Origin: a virus
Direction: 5' to 3' (one strand)
Virus record (IMG/VR): IMGVR_UViG_3300035182_000473
Coordinates: 1 to 20,688 of that record
Length of the DNA: 20,688 nucleotides
Shown: piece after piece, positions 1 to 7,872 of the stretch
Layout of the letters: each line of letters begins with the position of its first letter
How positions within the stretch are numbered: the first letter of the stretch is position 1
The notes under the pieces: generated by a model
The model's database searches: none
Seen by the model: only the letters and a program-made list of their open reading frames with translations
What the model was told of the DNA's origin: nothing
Made by a program: the position numbers and the translations under genes

Positions 1-38
1 TCGGCAAGAGTTAATTGAGTCGTTGCTAGTGTTGCCAT
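1..38 (-). CDS. Start of the probable major capsid protein gene (partial)
   Basis: Only the first 12 codons are visible; the gene runs off the left edge. The ATG at 38-36 is preceded by a strong AAGGAG Shine-Dalgarno about 6 bases upstream, and the visible peptide is MATLATTQLTLA. The gene follows the scaffold gene. In BPP-1/epsilon15-type phages scaffold is followed by the major capsid protein, and I recall N-termini of that kind with a similar 'LTLADWA' stretch. The identity is therefore inferred from gene order and this short N-terminus. The 83 bases separating it from the scaffold gene are the largest clean gap in the head module and leave room for separate translational control of an abundant product. 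Confidence 0.6.
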   Translation of the reverse strand, partial: MATLATTQLTLA

Positions 39-121
39 CGTATTACTCCTTCAGCACCATCACGGTGTTAGAATTAAAGGTGCTCAGCGCTTCACAGCGT
101 TAGAGCGTTAGTTACTGCCTG

Positions 122-769
122 TTACCCGTACAACTTTGATGCAAGTGATTGATCTGAATTACCTGCTGGCTTACTTCCGCCTGGCACAAATGAATCTTCG
201 CTAATCGCTTTGCCAGCCTTGTAAAAGGCTCTGATAATTTCAGGATGGTTGCCCAAGCCTGACTCATTCAGCAAGTCACGCAAAGCTGGCGTACCAAATG
301 CATCAAGCGCTTTCTTTGCTACTGATAAATTCGCATCGAGCTTATCTCCACCGATCTCTTTATCAGCCTTGGTACTAGCTACCCATTCATCCTGCGCTGC
401 CTTGATAACGTCAGCTTGTTTCTGCGCCAGCGCTGGTGCAATTTTGTCCAGCATCTTTTGCGCTTCAGCTTGCGGCAAGTTTATCTCGCGTGCTACTTCT
501 TCAAACTTAGCAAGTACATTAGAGTCAAACGATTGACCTTCAGGCGATTTGAAATCGTACTTCTCAGGCGCGCCAGATGGTTTACTCGTATCGGTTTTAT
601 CGTCGGCCTTAACGACATCGCCATCTACCTTAGCAGCTTCAGTCGCAACTCCTATGCCATCTACAGGTGCAGCTGATGAAGCAGTCGATTCAGTTGTAAC
701 TGGTGCGGATACCGATTCACTTGTTGCAGGCGCTGCGCTTGTTGCTGCTACTGCTGATTCTTCAGCCAT
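122..769 (-). CDS. Capsid scaffolding protein
   Basis: 215 residues. Residues 1-65 are a low-complexity Ala/Ser/Thr/Val-rich, probably disordered stretch. Residues 70-215 are helical and charged, with the pattern seen in scaffolds of this phage type: a YDFKSPEG-like segment, then 'FGTPALRDLLNESGLGNHPEIIRAFYKAG' (given here only as the order FGTP, LRDLL, SGLGNHPE, IRAFYKAG), ending in a Ser/Lys-rich tail. Scaffolds guide assembly of coat subunits into procapsids and then leave the shell. The ATG at 769 lies 8 bases behind an AAGGA and overlaps the end of the upstream gene by 8 bases, so translation is probably coupled. Its place between the Bbp19-like gene and the capsid gene agrees. I see no protease motif, so I do not call it a fused prohead protease. 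Confidence 0.82.
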   Translation of the reverse strand: MAEESAVAATSAAPATSESVSAPVTTESTASSAAPVDGIGVATEAAKVDGDVVKADDKTDTSKPSGAPEKYDFKSPEGQSFDSNVLAKFEEVAREINLPQAEAQKMLDKIAPALAQKQADVIKAAQDEWVASTKADKEIGGDKLDANLSVAKKALDAFGTPALRDLLNESGLGNHPEIIRAFYKAGKAISEDSFVPGGSKPAGNSDQSLASKLYG

Positions 770-1070
770 TTGCTCGTTCCTTTAGCATGGTTAAATACAT
801 TTCAGGGCAATACTCATGTATGTCCGAGATAAGCATAAGCCCTATATTACGTTGACCCTCGTTAAAAAACGTAGCGTTATCACCCGTGAAACTGGTTCTA
901 AATACGCCAGTTTTTTCAAGCAAGCGCCATATAATTCGCCTGCCACGTTTGTTACTCATCAACCACTTAAAATCATTACCTGCATCAACCGCCGCTAGCT
1001 TTGCACGTTCTGTTGCATCTTCTTTAGCTCGCTCTTGCGCCTGTATGTCGGTTGGGTCAAAATCATTCAT
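762..1070 (-). CDS. Bbp19-like phage structural-module protein
   Basis: 102 residues. The C-terminal two thirds (about 35-100) match the domain first seen in BPP-1 Bbp19: 'RGRRIIWRLLEKTGVFRTSF' followed by FFNEGQRNIGL and a conserved aspartate-rich helix ending in a CPEMY segment. Residues 1-30 are a charged helix rich in Ala, Glu and Lys. The family is a steady member of head gene clusters next to scaffold and capsid genes, and its exact function is not established. The start at 1070 follows the stop of the 41-residue gene by 9 bases with only a weak Shine-Dalgarno, suggesting reinitiation. It overlaps the scaffold start by 8 bases. Confidence 0.8.
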   Translation of the reverse strand: MNDFDPTDIQAQERAKEDATERAKLAAVDAGNDFKWLMSNKRGRRIIWRLLEKTGVFRTSFTGDNATFFNEGQRNIGLMLISDIHEYCPEMYLTMLKERANG

Positions 1071-1079
1071 GCGGTTACT

Positions 1080-1205
1080 TTATACTTTGATTATCTTGGT
1101 ACGTGCACCACCCTGAGCTAATGTAAACGCATGAGGTATCCACGCCACTTTCTCACACTCAAGCGCGGCAGTGGTTAGCTGGGATATGAAGTCCGTCTTG
1201 GTCAT
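1080..1205 (-). CDS. Small phage protein, 41 residues, unknown function
   Basis: A short reading frame between the large virion protein gene and the Bbp19-like gene. Its ATG (1205-1203) overlaps the upstream stop in an ATGA junction, as at many other junctions in this operon, and it stops 9 bases before the next start, so it fills the gap exactly. The peptide begins MTKTDFISQL and ends QGGARTKIIKV; it is soluble, mixed in charge and has a single Cys at residue 17. No domain was recognised. The 'GGARTK' near its end is also found near the C-terminus of the large terminase, encoded by an identical 14-base run. Support is positional; the function is unknown. Confidence 0.6.
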   Translation of the reverse strand: MTKTDFISQLTTAALECEKVAWIPHAFTLAQGGARTKIIKV

Positions 1206-2869
1206 GGCTTAACCCAAGCACCATTAGTAATAGTGCCGTTATTTGCCGCGTTAACTGTAGCCGCTACGGTTGATCCAGTGGCTTCGGTAAATTTCCATTC
1301 TTCCACTAATCCGCTGGTAATATCCTGCCCAGACTGTCCAAGAAAACCGATGTTGTAACGCCGTGTTACTTCACCAGCAGAAAGCGCCCTGTTATACACA
1401 CGCCCCAGCGCATGCAGCGTATTCTGAGATGCATACCACGCGCCATTTGCATAACGCGCACCGAACCCCATAACAAGTCCTGCTGTATTAGTGATGCCAT
1501 TTAACCCGATGACGGACTGAGGAAAACGCCTCCAGTTGACTAACTTACTGTCTACGTACATCAGCCATTTATCAACCCCATCATGCGTAAACATTAAGTG
1601 ATAACGTCTGCCTAATTGCGGTTTCCATCCAGTGCGCCATCGGTTGAACGCGGTAACTGTAGGGCTTGGCACTACGCTAGAAAACTGGTCTGATGTGCAA
1701 ACTTCTAAGCCGTTGGCTGAATCAGTGTAAGCCATGGCATAGTTAAATGAGCCATTTGTTGGGGTGGAACGACTGCCAGTTGATGCTCCGCCACCTCGGC
1801 TCATCAGTACATGCTCGCTTACATTCCCAGAGAACTCGCCTATCCATTCCAGAGTAATTGCTCCCGCAACGCCAAGTGAGTTGTCACTGCCACATGCAAC
1901 ACGACTAATCGTGCCAGATTGATTACGCATCCTAATAGCAGTACGCTGTGCAACTTTTGATGCGCTAATTTGCTGTGGTGAAGATGCAGCGAAGCACAAT
2001 ACTGTATAAGTTACACCAGGTGTATTAACTGACGCATCAGTACCTATAGCGATATTGCCAGCACTGAAACCCGTTATCTTATTTGCGACTAATGCAGTGT
2101 TTCCGCCATCTGCTGAGTTGGCGCCCATTGTGCCCCAGTTGAATACCATTGCACCTGATGCATTAGGAATTACAATCGCTGCTACTGGTGTTATGGGAAC
2201 TGGCACATTCAAGGCTGAACCTGTACCGACATACGATGTTGTGTACCAGGAATTTCCATTATTAAATAGCGCAAAGAAGTTATGCGCTTCACCGCTATCT
2301 ATTGCATTGTTTTCATTTACTGAAATGTCAGTACTGAGTGATAACGTGCCGTCCGAATTAACTGTTAACAGTGTTGGGTCGGGAGCATACGCACCGTCTT
2401 TTTTAACAAATGATGAGTTTGCAAACACGGCAGGACGAGTAGCAGAATCACGTTTTACGAAAAATGCGTCAGGTTTTGCTTTGAGAATATCAAGCGTTAC
2501 TGGGTCAGAATTTGCACCATTCGCGACAGTAGTTTGATACCGATAACCGTTATAATTGCCTGTCTGAAGGACACCGCTTTGGTTATCAGAAATCGCTAAA
2601 TAATGGTATGTTACTCCAGATGAGTTATTCGTTGCGTCCGTTTTAAGCGTAAAACCTTCATCTGTAAAATAACATAAAGATCCATCAGAACCTGACAGCG
2701 TTATATTGCCAAACGCTTCACGACCACCACCCCACGTATAATCATGCTGAAAACTAGCGTATTGACCTGAGCCTTTAATAAGCAATAGGTCTGGCTTAAA
2801 CCCAATGCGAATTACTTGTGCTGCGCCAGTGCCAACGTATGAAGCTGTTTTAATGATTGGTGTATTCAT
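1202..2869 (-). CDS. Large virion-associated protein with beta repeats and a LamG-like C-terminus
   Basis: 555 residues. Three related modules of about 85-105 residues occupy residues 9-95, 100-203 and 211-296. Modules 1 and 3 open with SYVGTG, modules 1 and 2 share a K/FKPDxxxxK strand ('GFKPDLLLIK', 'AKPDAFFVKR'), and all end in a 'GVTYxxL/NFFALF' strand. This resembles the beta-modules common in virion fibre or decoration proteins of podoviruses. Residues about 305-555 look like a concanavalin A/LamG-type jelly roll ('AITLEWIGEFSG', 'YHLMFTHDGVDKWLMYVDSK', 'GRVYNRALSAGEV', 'LVEEWKFTEATG'), a fold that often binds carbohydrate. The likely role is a head decoration, fibre or receptor-binding protein. 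It starts in a TA-ATG overlap with the upstream gene. It lies inside the head module rather than in a tail module, which is unusual for an adhesin. Confidence 0.68.
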   Translation of the reverse strand: MNTPIIKTASYVGTGAAQVIRIGFKPDLLLIKGSGQYASFQHDYTWGGGREAFGNITLSGSDGSLCYFTDEGFTLKTDATNNSSGVTYHYLAISDNQSGVLQTGNYNGYRYQTTVANGANSDPVTLDILKAKPDAFFVKRDSATRPAVFANSSFVKKDGAYAPDPTLLTVNSDGTLSLSTDISVNENNAIDSGEAHNFFALFNNGNSWYTTSYVGTGSALNVPVPITPVAAIVIPNASGAMVFNWGTMGANSADGGNTALVANKITGFSAGNIAIGTDASVNTPGVTYTVLCFAASSPQQISASKVAQRTAIRMRNQSGTISRVACGSDNSLGVAGAITLEWIGEFSGNVSEHVLMSRGGGASTGSRSTPTNGSFNYAMAYTDSANGLEVCTSDQFSSVVPSPTVTAFNRWRTGWKPQLGRRYHLMFTHDGVDKWLMYVDSKLVNWRRFPQSVIGLNGITNTAGLVMGFGARYANGAWYASQNTLHALGRVYNRALSAGEVTRRYNIGFLGQSGQDITSGLVEEWKFTEATGSTVAATVNAANNGTITNGAWVKP

Positions 2870-3237
2870 TATTGTGGTGTGTAGATAGCGTTAAGAGTCA
2901 AAGTGCCCGATATTGCAATATACAGGCCAGTGTTGAATTGCATTGCTATTGGGAATGGTATTATCTGACCAACAGTTAACGTCATCCCAGTGCTGTCGAA
3001 TAATTTAATACCTGACGCTGCTGTGCTGTCATATACAGTAAAAACTCCAGATGTAGTTGCAATAACAATGAACCCTGCCACGACACCAGGACCCGTTACT
3101 ACTGCTGTACTAGCAGTTAACTGTTGATACGGATAAGACTCCTGCACAAGTTTTCGATTGTATGTTGCTGAATCGCCAGGATGTACGGCTATATCATTTA
3201 CGTTTGATGTTTGATTTGATGCGTTTTCATTAGCCAT
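2869..3237 (-). CDS. Small beta-rich virion-module protein, unknown function
   Basis: 122 residues from the ATG at 3237; a GTG at 3249 would add four residues, but the ATG sits just behind the upstream TAA (TAATCATG), which favours reinitiation there. The first 30 residues are polar (MANENASNQTSN), followed by alternating short strands rich in Val, Thr and Gly ('ASTAVVTGPGVVAGFIVIA', 'GVFTVYDSTAAS', 'GLYIAISGTLTLNAIY'). This looks like a compact beta-sandwich. It sits between two other accessory virion genes, and its stop overlaps the next start by one base (TAATG). A decoration or minor head protein is plausible, but nothing in the sequence proves it. Confidence 0.7.
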   Translation of the reverse strand: MANENASNQTSNVNDIAVHPGDSATYNRKLVQESYPYQQLTASTAVVTGPGVVAGFIVIATTSGVFTVYDSTAASGIKLFDSTGMTLTVGQIIPFPIAMQFNTGLYIAISGTLTLNAIYTPQ

Positions 3238-3239
3238 GA

Positions 3240-3539
3240 TTAACCACACACCGTAAAGTAAGAAGTAGTAGAGGCGCCAGCAGAACGAGTGACGCGGATA
3301 TGTGAGCAGCCAGCGGATAGCGTCACGCCTTGGCTTGTCGTCGCAGTCAGTAGTGGCGTGTCGTAAGTTAGCCCTCCATCAAACGACTGGTCTAGCACGA
3401 GAGTATCGCCTGCGGTGACGTATAGCTTTATGATTGATGGAAGTGGTGCACCTACCATGGGAACGACTATTGGAGTAGAACTTAAAATAGAGTGCACTGG
3501 ACCCCATAACCCCACCATATAATTACTGTTTCCACTCAT
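3240..3539 (-). CDS. Small virion-module protein, unknown function
   Basis: 99 residues, beginning MSGNSNYMVGLWGP and rich in short hydrophobic strands, Thr and Ser, with a 'DTLVLDQSFDGGLTY' turn region and two Cys near the C-terminal half. Its ATG overlaps the stop of the capsid staple gene (ATGA), so the two are translationally coupled. There is no signal peptide or membrane segment and I recognise no family. The composition and place between the staple and other virion proteins suggest a structural beta-protein, perhaps a decoration partner of the following gene product. Confidence 0.68.
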   Translation of the reverse strand: MSGNSNYMVGLWGPVHSILSSTPIVVPMVGAPLPSIIKLYVTAGDTLVLDQSFDGGLTYDTPLLTATTSQGVTLSAGCSHIRVTRSAGASTTSYFTVCG

Positions 3540-3853
3540 GACCCACTCCCATATAACATTGTTGAAGGATCTACGCCTTTAGACGTACTTAATTCCATGT
3601 CTGTAATCTGCAACTCAAGATACACATCGTTGCCAGCATCATCACCGTCATCCTCAACCGATTGAGTGGCACTTGCTACGAAGGCCACGGCGTTGATGTT
3701 CATCTTGCTACCAGCTGTTGGCGGCGTAGTAATGCCAAGCGCTTCACACTGGTCGTCATTCAATCTGATACGCAAACCATAGCCGTACTGATTGGATGAT
3801 GCTATTTCCTCGTTACTATCATCTGGAGGTATTTTCATGCTTACCATGCTCAT
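3536..3853 (-). CDS. Capsid staple (cement) protein
   Basis: 105 residues. It has the N-terminal pattern of staple proteins of epsilon15/BPP-1-type phages: a 'MVSMKIPP' start, then 'YGYGLRIRLNDDQCEALGI', a small beta-core and the conserved 'LELQITDMELS' strand. In epsilon15 the staple protein holds neighbouring coat subunits together on the outside of the shell. Three in-frame ATGs occur in the first six codons; the first (3853) has AAGGA five bases upstream and is chosen. It follows the portal gene by 9 bases and overlaps the next gene by 4. The acidic middle (DDGDDAGND) is a surface-loop feature. The assignment rests on remembered family patterns and gene order. Confidence 0.72.
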   Translation of the reverse strand: MSMVSMKIPPDDSNEEIASSNQYGYGLRIRLNDDQCEALGITTPPTAGSKMNINAVAFVASATQSVEDDGDDAGNDVYLELQITDMELSTSKGVDPSTMLYGSGS

Positions 3854-3862
3854 ATCATTCCT

Positions 3863-5533
3863 TTATCCGTTGTACCCGCTAAACATATTCATCACATCAC
3901 TTGCAGCATTGCCGCCTGTAGTGTTTACCGTTCCTAACTTCTGAGCCGTATCTGCCTGTTGGTTAGCCATTGCCGACTGTTGCGCTTTAGCCTGAGCCTG
4001 CGCTCGTGCCTGACGTACCATTGCTACTTGCTCATCAGATACCAACATCGTAGGGTCAACACCGAGCATATCTGCATAATCGTTCGCCCAGACATCTGCA
4101 TCGAATTTGTCCAGGACTTCTGGTTTAATCTGAGCAATACTCCCAAGACCTCCAATAAAGCGGTCAATGCCATTAGTTGCAATGGCGCGCTGTGCTTGCG
4201 CCAACATGCTAACTAACTCAACACTCAATACCTGGCCTTGCAATTCAGGCGGAGGAGGTGGAACGACGCCAGCATCAAGCATGATCTGGAACGTAGTATC
4301 TATCAAAGGCTCTAGCAGCTCATTATGCAGTCGCTCAAGTACAGGACCCAGCATCAGCATCTTTTCTTCGTGCCGTTCTGACACTTCGGTTGCAGTCATG
4401 CGGCCTGTCTGATCTTGTGACAGCATCAAGAATAAGTCAGAATAAAACGCGCTGCTAATGCGAGTTCTAACATCTTGAATATCTTGAAGCAGATAAGCTA
4501 GATTAAGCTGTACATCGAATGCGGTTTTAATTCCGCCGCCTGTACTGGCAGAATCTACGAAGCTGATACCGCCTGGCAATGTTTCAACATCACGGTTCTT
4601 CATCGACGTTGGAACTTGCAGAGGCGGGTTGGTTTGGTAATCGATGCACTGCGCTTTGCGTAGTTGCTCATGCTGCAATTGCTTTACGTCACCTAGCGCT
4701 TCCATGCCTGGGCTGTTACCGTAAATATCCCCACCAGCTACCCCCCATCTAGGGCATAGAGCAGGAAATTTCTTGTACCCTGATTCGCGTAACGGCTTGT
4801 CACTCTCGCCACCGAGTTCATAATAGACACTCGACCACGGCATATTCTTAGAATCTGACTTACTATGATCCCTATCCTCACGCGGTTCAATCGCATGGAT
4901 GATAGTTACCCACTGGTCAAGCTGCCCCTGGTCATACATATTACGAACTGCATTGCTGCAATTGTCATAACCGAACTCTTTGACAATCTCACTGACCGTC
5001 TTCTGGAACTCACGATATAGCGTGCAAACGTCACCCCTGTAATCGGTAGCGATGCAGAACTCGCCGACCGTAAGCGGGTAATGGCGGATAACTGAATCAT
5101 AATCTTCCATCATGATGCAAGCCGATGTTCCGAATGCGCCAAGTTCTTCATACATGCCGTGAAGTGCACGATAGGTATTAGACTTTGCAAATATATCCAG
5201 CATCTTGGTTGTGCAATCATCAAGCCAAACCTTAACGCCCGCATTCTTCATCAGCTTGCTATCAGATACAGCAAGGCGGAACCATGGGCGAGCAGGGGAG
5301 GTTAAGCCGCCCATTAAGCCAGCAGCAAGGATACGCAGGGATTTAGTGCCTGTACTATCGTAAATGGCGTTGTTACGGCGCTGTCCTCGGTCACGATCTT
5401 GAACAAAGAAGCGGCCATTGCGAGGAAGCAGATAGCTTGATATTTCTTGCCAGTGCGCTATCCAGCTAGCACGTTCAGTCTTTAACTGCCCATACCTGTT
5501 TAGTATCTTTTCTTTGGGAGTTATATCCGCCAT
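3863..5533 (-). CDS. Head-to-tail connector (portal) protein
   Basis: 556 residues, typical for the podoviral head-to-tail connecting family. Characteristic segments: the N-terminal 'WQEISSYLLPRNGRF', then 'STGTKSLRILAAGLMGGLTSP' (reads STGTKS, LAAGLMGGLTSP), 'RPWFRL', 'EELGAFGTSACIMMEDYD', 'YPLTVGEFCIATD', and the helical 'QDQTGRMTATEVSERHEEK' followed by LGPVLERLHNELLEPLI. The C-terminus is Ala/Gln-rich coiled (about 500-530), as in the barrel region of portals. Twelve copies form the ring through which the terminase pumps DNA and to which the tail attaches. It lies two bases behind the 95-residue gene and just before the staple gene, the usual order. Confidence 0.97.
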   Translation of the reverse strand: MADITPKEKILNRYGQLKTERASWIAHWQEISSYLLPRNGRFFVQDRDRGQRRNNAIYDSTGTKSLRILAAGLMGGLTSPARPWFRLAVSDSKLMKNAGVKVWLDDCTTKMLDIFAKSNTYRALHGMYEELGAFGTSACIMMEDYDSVIRHYPLTVGEFCIATDYRGDVCTLYREFQKTVSEIVKEFGYDNCSNAVRNMYDQGQLDQWVTIIHAIEPREDRDHSKSDSKNMPWSSVYYELGGESDKPLRESGYKKFPALCPRWGVAGGDIYGNSPGMEALGDVKQLQHEQLRKAQCIDYQTNPPLQVPTSMKNRDVETLPGGISFVDSASTGGGIKTAFDVQLNLAYLLQDIQDVRTRISSAFYSDLFLMLSQDQTGRMTATEVSERHEEKMLMLGPVLERLHNELLEPLIDTTFQIMLDAGVVPPPPPELQGQVLSVELVSMLAQAQRAIATNGIDRFIGGLGSIAQIKPEVLDKFDADVWANDYADMLGVDPTMLVSDEQVAMVRQARAQAQAKAQQSAMANQQADTAQKLGTVNTTGGNAASDVMNMFSGYNG

Positions 5534-5534
5534 A

Positions 5535-5822
5535 TCATGAACCTAGCAGGGTATTCTTTCCAAGTGCTAATGTATTAGGGTCAACGCCACCAGCGCCAGT
5601 CAACATAGTTTGCCCAACTCCTGGCGATCCGCCAGCCTGTCCAGCACCAGCCATACCTCGCGCAATACCCTGCGCATTAGGCGCTTGTGATGCTTGCGGC
5701 ATAGGAGGTGCAGCCGCCATCTGTGGAGCTTTAGGCTGGTTAGACGCGCTATATGCTGAAACTGCAACCGACCCAATCGCAGCGATTGCACCCCATGCAG
5801 CTGCTGATATTCCTAAAGACAT
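5535..5822 (-). CDS. Small protein with hydrophobic N-terminus, terminase-portal linker gene
   Basis: 95 residues. Residues 4-25 (ISAAAWGAIAAIGSVAVSAY) form a hydrophobic, small-residue helix that could cross a membrane. The rest is Pro/Ala/Gln/Gly-rich and probably disordered, ending in 'GVDPNTLALGKNTLLG', a motif I associate with small proteins encoded just before portal genes in this phage type. The function is unknown; an internal virion protein is possible. It starts in a TAATG overlap with the cupin-like gene and stops two bases before the portal start. Codon use looks like its neighbours. Confidence 0.72.
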   Translation of the reverse strand: MSLGISAAAWGAIAAIGSVAVSAYSASNQPKAPQMAAAPPMPQASQAPNAQGIARGMAGAGQAGGSPGVGQTMLTGAGGVDPNTLALGKNTLLGS

Positions 5823-6298
5823 TAGTTAACCCCCTTCAATTCATCTATCACGTCAAAATGACTATGCTTTATTTGATTGTTATTTGACTTACGGCTTTGA
5901 AGCATGTCGCTTTCGCATGTCATCTCGTCCTCAATCTCTGTTATATCAGTCAAATCAGTTTTCCAAACGGTAGTCCAATACGTATCAGCGTGAGCAATGC
6001 CAGCACGCTTATTCCCTTTCGTCGCAGGCAATACGTGGTATCCAGTAAATCTAACTGTTCCCTCATCCGTAGTTACTGTAATATCGCCAGATGTAATGCA
6101 GATGTTATCGATATTAGTTAGTGCACCTGTTAGCACCGTGCCAGCAGGAATTAAGATTGTGCGTGCGCACATGCCTGCATGAATCAAGTTTGAAGTTGAT
6201 AAGTCAACTTGTGGAACAGTAAGCAGTAAGCTTTCTAATTCAGCCACGCTGTGATTAGTTGCTAGTATTACATCACCTAATTGATCCGCTGGCAGCAT
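5822..6298 (-). CDS. Cupin-fold phage protein
   Basis: 158 residues. Residues about 32-125 carry the pattern of the cupin-like proteins frequently encoded next to terminase in podoviruses: 'CARTILIPAGTVLTGA' (first beta pair), 'NICITSGDITVTTDEG', 'FTGYHVLPATKGNKRAGIAHADTYW' (reads GYHVLPATKGNKRAG, AHADTYWTTVW) and 'TDLTDITEIEDEM'. In the second cupin motif the His/Asp of AHADT could bind metal, but the full His set of metal-dependent cupins is not obvious. The C-terminal 30 residues are charged. Its role in the phage is unknown. It lies 8 bases behind terL with only a weak AGGG upstream, so coupling to terL is likely. Confidence 0.68.
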   Translation of the reverse strand: MLPADQLGDVILATNHSVAELESLLLTVPQVDLSTSNLIHAGMCARTILIPAGTVLTGALTNIDNICITSGDITVTTDEGTVRFTGYHVLPATKGNKRAGIAHADTYWTTVWKTDLTDITEIEDEMTCESDMLQSRKSNNNQIKHSHFDVIDELKGVN

Positions 6299-6306
6299 GG
6301 CAAACC

Positions 6307-7872
6307 CTATTTGCTTGAATAAGGGTCATAATCTACCATTCTGCTTTTAGTACGTGCACCACCTAACAACTTAGAGCGCTTGGGCGTATCTATCAGCGCC
6401 AGCATGTACGCGCTTGCCCAGTCTGGTGACCGACCAATGCGATTGATAATACCCTCGCGGCTTTCAACCTTGATAACGCTGCCTGATAACTCCCACGTTG
6501 GCGCGCATAAGTCAGCTAACAGTTGCTTGTTTGGCGGCAGGCATATACCAGTATTGTTTGACGGGTCCAGCGCCTCGCGCATCTTCCAGTAATATTCAGA
6601 GCGCTGGTTAAAGAAACGTAGCCGCCCTGACTTGTCTGTTGCTAGTGACTTCTCTGATACGTTAACGCCAATCACTTGCTGGTTAGCTGAGTTGAGGAAA
6701 TCATACGGACTAGCACCGACACCAATAACGTCAATATGGATAGGTGCTGCGTCGCGCATGGCAGCAATACACAAGCCAGCAACGGATGGTCCGTCTGGTG
6801 TTGCTGCGCCAGTGTATGTTAGCGGCTCGTCGAACCACATTCCATGACGGCGAGCGATTATCGTGTTGTCTTTACCCCCGCGTGCTACGTCTACGCCCAG
6901 TGAATCCATCGGGGATAATTGTGCTGGCTTAACCCATCTAGCCTGTGCAGCTTCTACCCACGTGGTAGGTATAACCTGCCAAGGGTCGTCCTCTATGCCA
7001 GCATTGAAATCACCGTACAGCATTTGCGAGCGCAGCGGCTCAGGTAACGATTGAAGCGTTGACATATAGCCCGTTCCTATCAAGTATGGATTGTCAGTTA
7101 CCCGCGCAGGGATGAACGTGCGCGACTTCGGAGTAAGGATATTTTCCTGCTTGTGTTCATCTGGATTGAAGTCGTACAGATACTCACCATCATCCCCGAG
7201 CACGAAGCTACGCGAATCAGGTACTTCGACGTCTTTACCGCCGATTGTAGTGAACCATCGTAACTCGCCAGGCTTTGCAGGGTTATGGTGCTTTGCGTCA
7301 AGCCATGGTGCAAAGAAAGTAATTACCCATCTCCCATCGGCTTTAGTCGGCGGGTTGAATGTCATCAAAACTTGCGGCTTTACAGTTGGATCCGCTGAGC
7401 GTGTCCATCCCATTACGAATCTAGCTTGAGATTCACGCATCTCAGCGACTTCCTCAAGCAGCTTAAGGTCGTGCGCTCTACCTTGCCAGCGGTTTTCGTC
7501 ACCAGGGTTATCCAGTCCACCGAACTCAATTAACGGCTCAGTTCCAACAGGTAATCGCCATACGCCCTTTTGCGAGTTATACCCGTTTGATGATCCAGCT
7601 ATCTCAGTTAAGCGCTGCACTACACCCTCTGTCTGGGCTTTCTCTCGTCGCACAATCAGCACGCGCTTGTGTTTAGTTATTGCTTTACCGCAGGCCAAAT
7701 CAGTTTTCCCGCCTCCTGCTGAACCGCCGTAACCGATAATATCCGCGTTACTCTCGTAAGCTAGAGTCTGCGGTCCTGGTAGCGGTTTCCACGGGTGACG
7801 CCTCCTCAGCTCACGCGCAAGAAGTAAGGCGCGTTCTAACTTTACCCTCTCATTAGTTGCTTGATCACTCAT
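6307..7872 (-). CDS. terL: Terminase large subunit
   Basis: 521 residues, the ATP-driven DNA packaging motor and headful or site-specific nuclease. N-terminal ATPase: Walker A GGSAGGGKT at residues 49-57; Walker B-like 'LKLLEEVAE' ending at 140-144 (Glu-Glu where Asp-Glu is common); coupling motif 'LMTFNPP' at 169-175. C-terminal RNase H-type nuclease: first acidic strand 'LGVDVARGGKDNT' with D328, second 'IDVIGVG' with D381, third 'RSPDWASAYMLA' with D484. All expected blocks are present, so it should be functional. The ATG at 7872 lies inside the last codons of terS (8-base overlap). The C-terminal tail 'GGARTKSRMVDYDPY' probably contacts the portal. Confidence 0.97.
   Translation of the reverse strand: MSDQATNERVKLERALLLARELRRRHPWKPLPGPQTLAYESNADIIGYGGSAGGGKTDLACGKAITKHKRVLIVRREKAQTEGVVQRLTEIAGSSNGYNSQKGVWRLPVGTEPLIEFGGLDNPGDENRWQGRAHDLKLLEEVAEMRESQARFVMGWTRSADPTVKPQVLMTFNPPTKADGRWVITFFAPWLDAKHHNPAKPGELRWFTTIGGKDVEVPDSRSFVLGDDGEYLYDFNPDEHKQENILTPKSRTFIPARVTDNPYLIGTGYMSTLQSLPEPLRSQMLYGDFNAGIEDDPWQVIPTTWVEAAQARWVKPAQLSPMDSLGVDVARGGKDNTIIARRHGMWFDEPLTYTGAATPDGPSVAGLCIAAMRDAAPIHIDVIGVGASPYDFLNSANQQVIGVNVSEKSLATDKSGRLRFFNQRSEYYWKMREALDPSNNTGICLPPNKQLLADLCAPTWELSGSVIKVESREGIINRIGRSPDWASAYMLALIDTPKRSKLLGGARTKSRMVDYDPYSSK

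Noticed and set aside
53-84. Inverted repeat AGCACC...GGTGCT between scaffold and capsid genes as a terminator
   Set aside because: The stem is only six pairs with a 20-base loop and no T run on the minus strand. Termination before the capsid gene would also make little sense.
2055-2537. 160-codon plus-strand frame antisense to the repeat protein
   Set aside because: It is the reverse of a clearly structured minus-strand gene in a fully minus-strand region, with no promoter or ribosome site.
1202-2869. Diversity-generating retroelement variable region, because the head genes resemble BPP-1
   Set aside because: There is no reverse transcriptase gene, no template repeat and no adenine-biased duplicate of the 3' end of any gene in the window.
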